DNA of 64,000 bases from Spirosoma terrae (lineage in GTDB: Bacteria; Bacteroidota; Bacteroidia; Cytophagales; Spirosomataceae), in the NCBI RefSeq assembly GCF_010435915.1, contig NZ_JAAFZH010000009.1, positions 1-64,000 of the forward strand. Reading direction: 5' to 3'. The notes under the pieces are model-generated. The model did no database searches, was not told the origin of the DNA, and was given only the letters and a program-made list of their open reading frames with translations. A program made the position numbers and the translations under genes. This document shows positions 56,649 to 64,000 of this stretch, one piece after another. Numbering within the stretch: position 1 is the first letter of the stretch; every line of letters starts with the position of its first letter.

Positions 56649-57929
56649 ATGCGTTTACTCCTCCTACTTACTTTTATTACTCCATCACTTTTTGCCCAAT
56701 CACCCCAGACCTTCACAATCCCTAAATCGGCTACCGAAGCTGGTTTCTCGGCCGATCGGCTAAAACGACTCGATACCTGGCTGCAGGGTTTGATTGATCA
56801 GGGCATTGCCCCCAATGCTGTTACGTTCGTAGCGCATAAAGGCAAAATTGTTCATTATAAAGCGTTCGGGTATAAGAATCTGGAAAGGGAAATACCCCTG
56901 AAACGCGACGATATGTATCGGATTGCCTCGCAGTCGAAAGCAATTACGACCGTTACGTTGATGACGTTGTATGAAGAGGAGAAATTTCTGCTCGATGATC
57001 CTATTTCGAAATACATTCCGGCCTTTAAAAATCCCAGGGTGCTGGTTAAATACGACAAAAACGATCCGACTGGCGGCTCTTATGAAACACGTCCGGCCAA
57101 AGGAGAAATCACCATCCGACAGTTACTTAGCCACAATGCAGGCTTACCCTATGAGCATCCACTCGACAAACGGCCAGAATTTAACGTGTCCTTTTTTAAT
57201 TCGTTAGCGGCTGATAAGCTCGAAAATGCGATTAATAAATTGGCGAAACGCCCGTTGCTACGTGACCCCGGCAGCGATTCGACCGGAGCCGGATTTACGT
57301 ATGGCCTGAACACCGACATCATTGGTCGACTCGTTGAAATACTATCCGGCAAACCCCTCGACGTTGCCATGCGCGAACGCGTTCTGACGCCACTGGGTAT
57401 GAACGATACGTACTTTTATCTTCCCGATACGAAAGCCAGTCGATTGGTTGAACTATACAGCAAATCGAGCATGGATAAGCCATTGACACTCCACACCAAC
57501 GAAGCGTATCGCCATTCATCGACAACAGGGGCCAAAACGTATTTTTCGGGCGGAGCGGGCTTGATCAGTACGGCCGAAGACTACGCTAAATTCGCTCAGA
57601 TGCTATTGAATGGCGGACTGTTCAATAACCAGCGTATTCTGGGTAGAAAGACGGTTGAGATGATGCTACGTAACCAGATAGGTGCTGCCGAGGTGTGGGA
57701 TCGGAAAGACAAATTCGGATTGGGAGTGCAGTTGATCACCGAAAATTCGCGCTATGGCGATCAGGCGTCACCGGGCTCCTTCGGCTGGGGCGGCATGTAT
57801 TGCTCCGAGTTTACGGTCGATCCTAAAGAACAGCTTGTTATGGTGATCTTTACGAATGTACAACCATACGCGTATTACAGCGATTTCGTCAGAAAATTCC
57901 GGATTGCTGTTTATCAGGCATTAGAGTAA
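56649..57929 (+). CDS. Exported serine hydrolase, class C beta-lactamase family
   Basis: 426 residues. Signal peptide (LLLLLTFITPSLFAQ). Penicillin-binding/beta-lactamase fold: nucleophile motif SQSK near 98-101, Tyr motif FTYGLNTD near 216, GGAGLISTAEDYAKFAQMLLNGG near 302-324 in the KTG-region equivalent. Acts in the periplasm as D-amino-peptidase or esterase; no evidence for beta-lactam resistance. Follows the epimerase/GNAT pair, fitting peptide turnover. Confidence 0.88.
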   Translation: MRLLLLLTFITPSLFAQSPQTFTIPKSATEAGFSADRLKRLDTWLQGLIDQGIAPNAVTFVAHKGKIVHYKAFGYKNLEREIPLKRDDMYRIASQSKAITTVTLMTLYEEEKFLLDDPISKYIPAFKNPRVLVKYDKNDPTGGSYETRPAKGEITIRQLLSHNAGLPYEHPLDKRPEFNVSFFNSLAADKLENAINKLAKRPLLRDPGSDSTGAGFTYGLNTDIIGRLVEILSGKPLDVAMRERVLTPLGMNDTYFYLPDTKASRLVELYSKSSMDKPLTLHTNEAYRHSSTTGAKTYFSGGAGLISTAEDYAKFAQMLLNGGLFNNQRILGRKTVEMMLRNQIGAAEVWDRKDKFGLGVQLITENSRYGDQASPGSFGWGGMYCSEFTVDPKEQLVMVIFTNVQPYAYYSDFVRKFRIAVYQALE

Positions 57930-57982
57930 ACACGCGGTTGGCTCTCCTTTCGTTATCATATCGTTATCAACCCCAACTAGCT

Positions 57983-58624
57983 ATGAATCCGCAAAAAACC
58001 GCTGTTGTTCTGATCGAATATCAGAATGATTTCACCTCGCCGGGAGGTAGTCTGCACGACGCTGTCAAGGGCGTTATGGCGTCAACCAATATGCTCCAGA
58101 ACACGATTGAGCTGGTTCAGAAAGCCCGCGAAGCCGGAGCTGTGATCATTCATTCGCCCATTAGCTTTCAGGAAGGTTATTTTGAAATTACTAAACACCC
58201 ATACGGTATCCTGAAAGGAGTTGTCGATAGCCAATCGTTTCGCAAAGGATCGTGGGGTGTCGAAATCGTGGATTCGATGGCTCCTCAACCGGGCGATATT
58301 GTGCTGGAAGGAAAACGCGGATTAGACGCGTTCGCTAGTACCAATCTGGACTTTATTCTACGTAGCAAAGGGATTGAAACCATTGCCTTGGGCGGATTTC
58401 TGACGAATTGCTGCGTGGAATCAACCATGCGTTCGGGTTATGAAAAAGGCTTTGAAGTGATTACGCTCACCGACTGTACCGCTACGTTGAGTGAAGAGGA
58501 ACAAACCTTTGCCTGCACCAAGAATTTTCCCATGTTTTCTAAACCTATGGCGCATGATCAATTCCTGGACGAACTGACGGGCGAAACCGTCCACGACGTT
58601 GAAACAAGAGGCTATTCGGCCTAA
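57983..58624 (+). CDS. Isochorismatase-like cysteine hydrolase
   Basis: 213 residues from ATG 57983. Catalytic triad: Asp in EYQNDF near 14, Lys in GKRGLDAF near 111, Cys in LTNCCVEST near 144-152. Family hydrolyses amides or vinyl ethers (nicotinamidase, isochorismatase, biuret hydrolase). Exact substrate unknown. 54 bp after the serine hydrolase. Confidence 0.88.
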   Translation: MNPQKTAVVLIEYQNDFTSPGGSLHDAVKGVMASTNMLQNTIELVQKAREAGAVIIHSPISFQEGYFEITKHPYGILKGVVDSQSFRKGSWGVEIVDSMAPQPGDIVLEGKRGLDAFASTNLDFILRSKGIETIALGGFLTNCCVESTMRSGYEKGFEVITLTDCTATLSEEEQTFACTKNFPMFSKPMAHDQFLDELTGETVHDVETRGYSA

Positions 58625-58631
58625 TCGTTTA

Positions 58632-58666
58632 CAGCCCTAAAAGGTTGCCCCTAACTTTTTAGGGCT
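58632..58666 (+). terminator. Terminator hairpin
   Basis: 14-bp stem AGCCCTAAAAGGTT/AACTTTTTAGGGCT (58632-58645, 58653-58666), one mismatch, 7-nt loop. Eight bases after the isochorismatase-like gene. Confidence 0.65.
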
Positions 58667-58795
58667 AATTGCTTTCTGGACGTAGGAAAGAGCAGGAAAG
58701 TTGTATCAGGAAAGAATATCAATTTTACAAACCACTTTTTCTCCCCCAGGAAACAAGTGGCCCAAGCCCTCGAAAATGCCCTAAACCTTTTACTT

Positions 58796-59830
58796 ATGAA
58801 TGCTATTCTGGGAGTTTTTTATCATGCTGTCGGTGGGTTTGCTTCCGGCAGTTTTTATTTGCCCTTCCGTAACGTTAAACAATGGTCGTGGGAAAGTGCC
58901 TGGATAGTGGGTGGTGTAGCCTCATGGATTATTGTTCCCTGGGTTATGGGCAGCCTAACCGTTAACGGGCTGATACCCAGCATTACGTCGGCCGATAGCA
59001 GCACACTTTTCTGGACATTCTTTTTCGGCGTTCTCTGGGGTATTGGGGGCTTAACCTTCGGATTGACCATGCGTTATCTGGGTATATCACTCGGCATGGC
59101 GGTCGCTCTCGGCTTTTGTTCCGCGTTCGGCACACTTGTGCCACCCATCTGGGAAGGTAAAACCGATATGCTCCTTCACACGCGAACCGGCCATTTCACC
59201 TTGGGTGGTGTTGCCATGTGTTTAGCGGGTATTGCCGTTTGTGGCTGGGCCGGCATGCTTAAAGAAAAAGAACTCAACCCCGAACAGCAAAAGGCAACCG
59301 TGGCCGAATTTGATCTGCGAAAAGGAATTATTGTTGCTACAGTTTCGGGAATTCTAAGTGCCTGCTTTGCCTTCGCACTGGCGGCCGGTCGTCCGATTGC
59401 GCAACAGGCCGTTTCGAACGGAACCGACCCACTCTGGCAGAATAATGCGATCTATCCCGTGTTGATGTTTGGCGGCTTTATCACCAATTTTATCTGGTGT
59501 ATGATTCTGAACCGGCGGAATAAGTCCTTCGGCGACTACACAGATAGTCAGACTCCTTTGCTACGTAATTACGTCTGGGCGCTTCTGGCCGGAACAACCT
59601 GGTATTTTCAGTTCTTCTTCTACGGCATGGGCGATAATTATCTTCCCGATGGCATCCGGTTCGCAGGCTGGACCATGCACATGGCTTTTATTATTACGTT
59701 CAGTACCCTCTGGGGCTTGATTCTTTGGGAATGGCGGGGCGCCAGCCGCCGTACCTATGGTGTTGTCTTTGCCGGGTTGTTCCTGATTGTACTATCAACC
59801 GTACTGATTAGTCTGGGTACACAATCCTAA
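58796..59830 (+). CDS. rhaT: L-rhamnose/proton symporter
   Basis: 344 residues from ATG 58796, the same length as E. coli RhaT (recalled). An in-frame GTG at 58757 would add a non-conserved leader. Ten hydrophobic segments. Family motifs: GGFASGSFYLPFRNVKQWSWE near 14-34, FFFGVLWGIGGLTFGLTMRYLG near 76-97, and YFQFFFYGMGDNYL near 266-279. Imports L-rhamnose with H+. Followed by LutABC, consistent with rhamnose use generating lactate. Confidence 0.9.
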   Translation: MNAILGVFYHAVGGFASGSFYLPFRNVKQWSWESAWIVGGVASWIIVPWVMGSLTVNGLIPSITSADSSTLFWTFFFGVLWGIGGLTFGLTMRYLGISLGMAVALGFCSAFGTLVPPIWEGKTDMLLHTRTGHFTLGGVAMCLAGIAVCGWAGMLKEKELNPEQQKATVAEFDLRKGIIVATVSGILSACFAFALAAGRPIAQQAVSNGTDPLWQNNAIYPVLMFGGFITNFIWCMILNRRNKSFGDYTDSQTPLLRNYVWALLAGTTWYFQFFFYGMGDNYLPDGIRFAGWTMHMAFIITFSTLWGLILWEWRGASRRTYGVVFAGLFLIVLSTVLISLGTQS

Positions 59831-59842
59831 TTGTTTTTTGAG

Positions 59843-59911
59843 AGGATTAACAAGATTGACGGGAAACTAAAAAGAGTACGAATAAAATCATGTTAATTCT
59901 GTTAATCCTGT
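59843..59911. repeat. Imperfect inverted repeat, AGGATTAACA type
   Basis: Arm AGGATTAACAAGATT (59843-59857) pairs imperfectly with the block ending TGTTAATCCT before 59911. Resembles a widespread dispersed intergenic repeat. Confidence 0.5.
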
Positions 59912-59971
59912 CGGGAAAGAACCGATTTCCAGACGGGCATCGTTATTTTCGTAAGTGAATAGTTGTAGAAG

Positions 59972-60712
59972 ATGAACGTAGGCTTATTTATTCCCTGTTA
60001 CGTCGATCAGTTTTATCCGAAAGTAGGCATTGCCACTTTACGATTGCTCGAATCTCTCGGCGTCAATGTCATTTTCCCTATGGAGCAGACCTGTTGCGGC
60101 CAGCCTATGGCCAACTCAGGTTTCCAGAGCTTGTCGGTGGGCTGCGACAGGAATTTTATCCGAAATTTTGCGAATTGCGATGTGGTCGTGGGCCCTTCGG
60201 GAAGTTGTGTTCTTCATCTTAAAGATCACTTACATTCCGACGAAAACCCCGCCGAAGCAACCCGGCTACGTAACAACGTCTATGAACTTTGCGAGTTTCT
60301 GACCGATGTTCTGAAAGTCAGCGAATTGCCTAAAGCTCGTTTCCCGCATCGGGTAGGCTTGCACACCAGTTGCCACGGTCAGCGCGGACTCCACCTGTCG
60401 TCAATGTCGGAATTGATGGCGCCAAAGTTTTCCAAGCCAGAAACTTTGCTACGTATGGTTGACGGACTTGATCTTATTCAGCTATCGCAGCCCGACGAAT
60501 GTTGTGGGTTTGGCGGTACGTTCTGCGTATTCGAAGAGGCTGTTTCGTCCAAAATGGGGAAAGACCGCGTGGCTGACCACCTCCGACACGGTGCCGAAGT
60601 AATTACGGGTGGCGACATGTCGTGCCTGATGCAGTTAGAAGGCGTGTTACGTCGTCAGAAAGCGCCCGTCCGGGTGATGCACATTGCCGAAATTCTGACG
60701 GCCGAAAATTAA
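59972..60712 (+). CDS. lutA: L-lactate utilization protein LutA
   Basis: 246 residues. Iron-sulfur (CCG-domain) oxidoreductase subunit: CCGQPMANSG near 41-50 and CCGFGGTFC near 178-186. Takes part with LutB and LutC in oxidising L-lactate to pyruvate in the cytoplasm, feeding the quinone pool. Length is normal (about 240). Followed by lutB after 9 bp. Confidence 0.93.
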   Translation: MNVGLFIPCYVDQFYPKVGIATLRLLESLGVNVIFPMEQTCCGQPMANSGFQSLSVGCDRNFIRNFANCDVVVGPSGSCVLHLKDHLHSDENPAEATRLRNNVYELCEFLTDVLKVSELPKARFPHRVGLHTSCHGQRGLHLSSMSELMAPKFSKPETLLRMVDGLDLIQLSQPDECCGFGGTFCVFEEAVSSKMGKDRVADHLRHGAEVITGGDMSCLMQLEGVLRRQKAPVRVMHIAEILTAEN

Positions 60713-60721
60713 ATCAACTTT

Positions 60722-62110
60722 ATGAAAACGGCTTCACCTAAACATGCCACAGCTGCGGAAACGTTTGTCCGCGACGAAGAGAACACAGACTGGCACAACG
60801 AAACGCTGTGGTTCGTACGTAGCAAGCGCGACCGGGCAGCCCAAACAATACCTGAGTGGGAAGCCTTACGGGAACAGGCATCCCAGATTAAAAACCATGC
60901 GCTGTCGAACCTGGATAACTACCTGATTCAGTTGGAAGAAAACGCCCGCCGAAACGGAATTACAGTTCACTGGGCGGCTAACGGCGACGAACATAACCAG
61001 ATCGTTTACGATATTCTTCGGAAACACAACGCAACCAAAATTGTCAAGAGCAAATCGATGCTCACCGAAGAGTGCCATTTGAATCCGTTTTTGATTAAAC
61101 AGGGCATCGAGGTCATCGATACAGACCTGGGCGAGCGAATCATTCAGCTCCGGGAAGAGCCGCCCAGCCACATCGTGATGCCGGCTATTCACCTCAAGAA
61201 GAAGCACATCGGCGATTTATTCCATAAACACCTCGGCACTGACGCTGGCGCTGACGATCCACAATACCTGACCGAAGCAGCCCGTATCCACCTGCGGCAG
61301 AAGTTTCTGATGGCCGATGTAGCCATTACGGGCGTAAACTTCGCCGTTGCCGAAACGGGTGGCTTCGTTGTCTGTACTAACGAAGGGAACGCAGACCTTG
61401 GCGTTCATCTATCTAAGGTTCACATTGCCTGCATGGGCATTGAAAAAGTAATTCCGAAGGCCGAGCACCTCGGTGTATTTCTTCGTTTACTGGCCCGATC
61501 GGCTACCGGACAAGCCATAACGACCTTCTCCAGCCATTTTCAAAAGCCTGCTCCCGGTCAGGAAATGCACCTGGTCCTGGTCGATAATGGTCGGACGCGT
61601 CAGTTAGCCAGCCCCGACTTTCGGAACTCGCTGAAATGTATCCGTTGCGCAGCCTGCATGAATACCTGCCCGGTATACCGACGTAGCGGAGGCCATAGCT
61701 ATCATTCGGCTGTGGCTGGGCCAATTGGCTCTATTCTGGCCCCAAATATCGATATGAACGAATACGCCGATCTGCCGTTTGCTTCAACGCTTTGCGGATC
61801 GTGTTCCAATGTATGTCCGGTGAAAATCGATATCCATCAGCAACTCTATAAATGGCGGCAGGTTTTGGGGGCTGCCGGAGCCGTTGAGCCAGCTAAAAAA
61901 GTAGGAATGGCCGGCATGGACGCCTTGTTTAGCCGTCCCTGGTTATATCGTTTTGCTGGCAGAGCTGGCCGCTGGCTTATGCAAACCTTCCCGTCACTGG
62001 CCAATAAGCCGGGCTTAAATCCGTGGGCTATTCACCGCGACATGCCACAACCTCCCGAACAAAGTTTCCGCGACTGGTACGCGCAACAAAACAAAAAAAC
62101 GAATGGCTGA
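60722..62110 (+). CDS. lutB: L-lactate utilization protein LutB
   Basis: 462 residues. N-terminal LUD domain (about 60-290) with EECHLNPFL near 117, GVNFAVAETGGFVV near 203-216; two 4Fe-4S motifs CIRCAACMNTCP near 306-317 and CGSCSNVCP near 359-367. Middle subunit of the lactate oxidation complex. Its last 8 bp overlap lutC (ATG 62103), so translation is coupled. Confidence 0.94.
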   Translation: MKTASPKHATAAETFVRDEENTDWHNETLWFVRSKRDRAAQTIPEWEALREQASQIKNHALSNLDNYLIQLEENARRNGITVHWAANGDEHNQIVYDILRKHNATKIVKSKSMLTEECHLNPFLIKQGIEVIDTDLGERIIQLREEPPSHIVMPAIHLKKKHIGDLFHKHLGTDAGADDPQYLTEAARIHLRQKFLMADVAITGVNFAVAETGGFVVCTNEGNADLGVHLSKVHIACMGIEKVIPKAEHLGVFLRLLARSATGQAITTFSSHFQKPAPGQEMHLVLVDNGRTRQLASPDFRNSLKCIRCAACMNTCPVYRRSGGHSYHSAVAGPIGSILAPNIDMNEYADLPFASTLCGSCSNVCPVKIDIHQQLYKWRQVLGAAGAVEPAKKVGMAGMDALFSRPWLYRFAGRAGRWLMQTFPSLANKPGLNPWAIHRDMPQPPEQSFRDWYAQQNKKTNG

Positions 62111-62693
62111 AACGAGCACACGTGATACAATCTTAGCAGCCATCCGGCGCGGTAAACCTGATCTCTTGCCTTTGCCCGATCCGATTGGCTTCCCTCCCAA
62201 CATTACGCCCGACAACCTCGTCGAATCGTTTATGACGATGGTAAAAACAAACGGCGGCCGAGCTATTCGGGTATCATCCATGGATGAGGCTAAAGCGTTT
62301 CTGGCAACCGATTATGACCTGAGTTTGCCGGTGCTGAGCCATGTGCCGGGCCTCGACATAAGCAACTTCACCCCCGCCGAAGAACTTCGGTTACTGGATA
62401 CGCTACATCTGGTTGTACTGGAGGGAATCGTTGGCGTGGCCGAAAATGCAGCTATCTGGGTTGACGAAGCGGCTATGGGCATTCGGGTTTTACCATTCAT
62501 TACGCTTAATCTATCGATTGTCATTTCAGAGAAAAATCTGGTTGGCAACATGCATGAAGCGTATCCCCGAATCGATACCAGCGTAGGCTTCGGAACATTT
62601 ATTGCCGGACCCTCGAAAACCGCCGATATCGAACAGTCGCTCGTGATCGGGGCGCATGGGTCAAAGACCTTAACTGTATTCATTATGGAATAA
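62103..62693 (+). CDS. lutC: L-lactate utilization protein LutC
   Basis: 196 residues. LUD-domain family: VVLEGIVGVAENAAIWVDE near 102-120, RVLPFITLNLSIVIS, and the C-terminal FGTFIAGPSKTADIEQSLVIGAHGSKTL near 162-190, which is highly conserved. Third subunit of LutABC. The operon is complete. Confidence 0.93.
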   Translation: MAETSTRDTILAAIRRGKPDLLPLPDPIGFPPNITPDNLVESFMTMVKTNGGRAIRVSSMDEAKAFLATDYDLSLPVLSHVPGLDISNFTPAEELRLLDTLHLVVLEGIVGVAENAAIWVDEAAMGIRVLPFITLNLSIVISEKNLVGNMHEAYPRIDTSVGFGTFIAGPSKTADIEQSLVIGAHGSKTLTVFIME

Positions 62694-63756
62694 CACAACC
62701 GCAAACAAGCAGGGTAACGTACTGAAACACTTTTTTATAGGTAAAGTCATTATCCTGCTTGTCCACCAGTAGCCAATGTTGCTATTCCGCGCTACGTTAA
62801 AGACTGAGGTGCTACGCATTCTTCCTCAATAACTAAGAAGCTTAGCCAAAAGCAAGCTATTCGATCACTACTGTTGATTTTAGTACTACACAAACTCCAC
62901 ATAGTATTTTTATTTTCAATCTAAAATCAATCCTATTTACATAATAAAATAAATAAAAGACATAACAATACCGCTACATCTATCTTTTTACACCATCCAC
63001 CACTACATTCTATAAAGTAAGATATAATTCTTTCTAAAAAGTAAGCATAATTATACTTATACTTGAAGGCGATTAGTCAGTATTGTGACTACCGAACAAG
63101 TAACAAATATTCTCTATCTTACTATACGATGACGAATGTCAACTACCTCTTCCTCACCAAAGCTTACTCTAAAGCTTTACAGAGCAGCCCAGAGCAAGAC
63201 ACTTTTTATCAATTTGAAAAAGATTGGGTTTCCAGACGTCCCGATAAACTCCCGCCTAACATAGTACGAGCAGATCGACAACAAAGTACAAGCGTCGTAG
63301 CTAAAAAACATAGTCTGGGGCTGGATGGCAATGAGCTACACCTTTATCGCTCCCCGCTTTTATCTATAGGAACAATTGGCTCTATTGTCTGACCATTTAG
63401 TAGCAAAAGTCAACTTAACCAACTGGTTACCAGCCCGAATCAATTCCAGATTTATGTATTAGTCAACATCTTCTGCAAGCCCTAATCGTCACTGGCCTGC
63501 CTAAAAAGCAGCGCCAACCGAGCCGATCAGCTACGGATGATGGCAATATGCTGTAAAGCACTTTTAGTACCTATAGCTAACTCCAAAGGTATGTAGCTGA
63601 AGGGTTTTTGCTTGGCTATACGGCTTCTATCTGAACCCACTAGCGGTTATTGGGATTGGTAGACGCCTGGCATGTTTTCCGGTAGTTATGAGAATCACCC
63701 CTTCCAGGCCTTGGCTTATCCGTTTCTTATTGACATCATTTCCTCTACAAATCCAC
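62694..63756. other. AT-rich, gene-poor region
   Basis: About 1060 bp after lutC. The short frame at 63063-63392 (starting at TTG, internal ATG 63129) has no recognised domain and is more likely chance. No tRNA, repeat or terminator of note. Confidence 0.4.
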
Positions 63757-64000
63757 ATGGCTACATCCTATACATCCTCAATAGGAATCTGCAAAAAAGT
63801 ATGGCTTCTTTCCGTGTTTTTGACCAGCGGATGGGCTACTTTATTCGTTTCACAAGCTGCATTAGGCCAGGCTGCCCCCAACATTCCATTTGATATTGAA
63901 TTTGCCGGTGTTACGGTTCATTTAACCCAGAATAATCAATTAAAGGTAAAAGAAGAAGTAGAAAAGCTCTACGCTAAACGGTCAGTTGTTACATCCTACG
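63757..64000 (+). CDS. Secreted protein, N-terminal part (truncated by window edge; possibly lytic transglycosylase)
   Basis: 81 codons from ATG 63757 with no stop before the window end. Signal peptide: Lys-Lys followed by VWLLSVFLTSGWATLFVS and a cleavage-like ALGQA near 35-39. Then IPFDIEFAGVTVHL near 43-56 and a basic helix (VKEEVEKLYAKRS). This opening resembles exported lytic transglycosylase/LysM proteins of Cytophagales, but the catalytic part is outside the window, so the function is tentative. Confidence 0.6.
   Translation, partial: MATSYTSSIGICKKVWLLSVFLTSGWATLFVSQAALGQAAPNIPFDIEFAGVTVHLTQNNQLKVKEEVEKLYAKRSVVTSY

Noticed and set aside
56649..57929. Beta-lactamase-family protein as a resistance gene
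   Set aside because: SxxK alone marks the wider serine-hydrolase family; no feature specific to antibiotic hydrolysis was seen.
63063..63392. 109-codon frame in the AT-rich tail, possible gene
   Set aside because: Starts at TTG, no family resemblance, no promoter or terminator, compositional profile like surrounding non-coding DNA.

Overview
The window looks like chromosomal DNA of a member of Bacteroidota, order Cytophagales, most likely Spirosoma or a close relative. The evidence is a SusC/SusD pair, a GldA-type gliding ABC ATPase, DUF11 and CotH secreted proteins, a DUF4136 lipoprotein, promoters of the TTTG-N19/20-TAnnTTTG type, almost no Shine-Dalgarno sites, and roughly 50% GC coding sequence rich in ACGTA. 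The genus is inferred. No rRNA, tRNA, CRISPR array, prophage or insertion sequence was recognised.

Layout. 1-3.6 kb is accessory in character: a truncated AT-rich Mrr-like nuclease/STAND ATPase (candidate defence gene), a secreted M20 amidohydrolase, and a DUF559 nuclease gene bracketed by two near-identical palindromes. 3.6-7.1 kb holds aspS and a secreted sulfatase separated by another palindromic repeat. 7.4-13.1 kb holds two large secreted proteins (CotH-like and SGNH/sialate-esterase-like) that share a DUF11 C-terminal module. 13.4-18.7 kb has a MoeZ-like enzyme, panD, a flippase-like membrane protein, rfaE2, DUF2147, a membrane zinc protease and a small holin-like membrane protein. 18.9-21.8 kb has a GNAT enzyme, exported MsrB and MsrA, and a LEA2 protein. 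22.5-26.2 kb has a lipoprotein, a zinc alcohol/formaldehyde dehydrogenase with two small unknown genes, and a second lipoprotein.

26.2-34.5 kb has an amino-acid permease, a Tet(X)-like FAD monooxygenase with an AraC regulator, gldA, a DUF4136 lipoprotein, aroB and an MFS transporter. 34.6-42.6 kb has a Tat-exported HisC-like aminotransferase, an orphan SusC/SusD pair, an NAD-dependent epimerase/dehydratase and an N-acylglutamate-synthase-like GNAT. 43.0-48.5 kb (minus strand) is a complete carbohydrate ABC importer operon with an embedded secreted (alpha/alpha)6-barrel-like protein. dnaX follows, with a run of ten A residues exactly where a shorter gamma-like product could be made. 51.9-57.9 kb is a run of plus-strand genes: M16 protease, ispF, amidohydrolase, dipeptide epimerase, GNAT, serine hydrolase. 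58.0-62.7 kb holds an isochorismatase-like hydrolase, RhaT and LutABC, which fits rhamnose uptake followed by lactate oxidation. The last kilobase is AT-rich and gene-poor, then the N-terminus of another secreted protein runs off the right edge.

The most interesting items are the dnaX A10 slippage site, the Mrr-STAND gene, the palindrome-bracketed DUF559 gene and the chromosomal Tet(X)-like/AraC pair. Convergent genes are commonly separated by long, nearly perfect bidirectional terminator palindromes.
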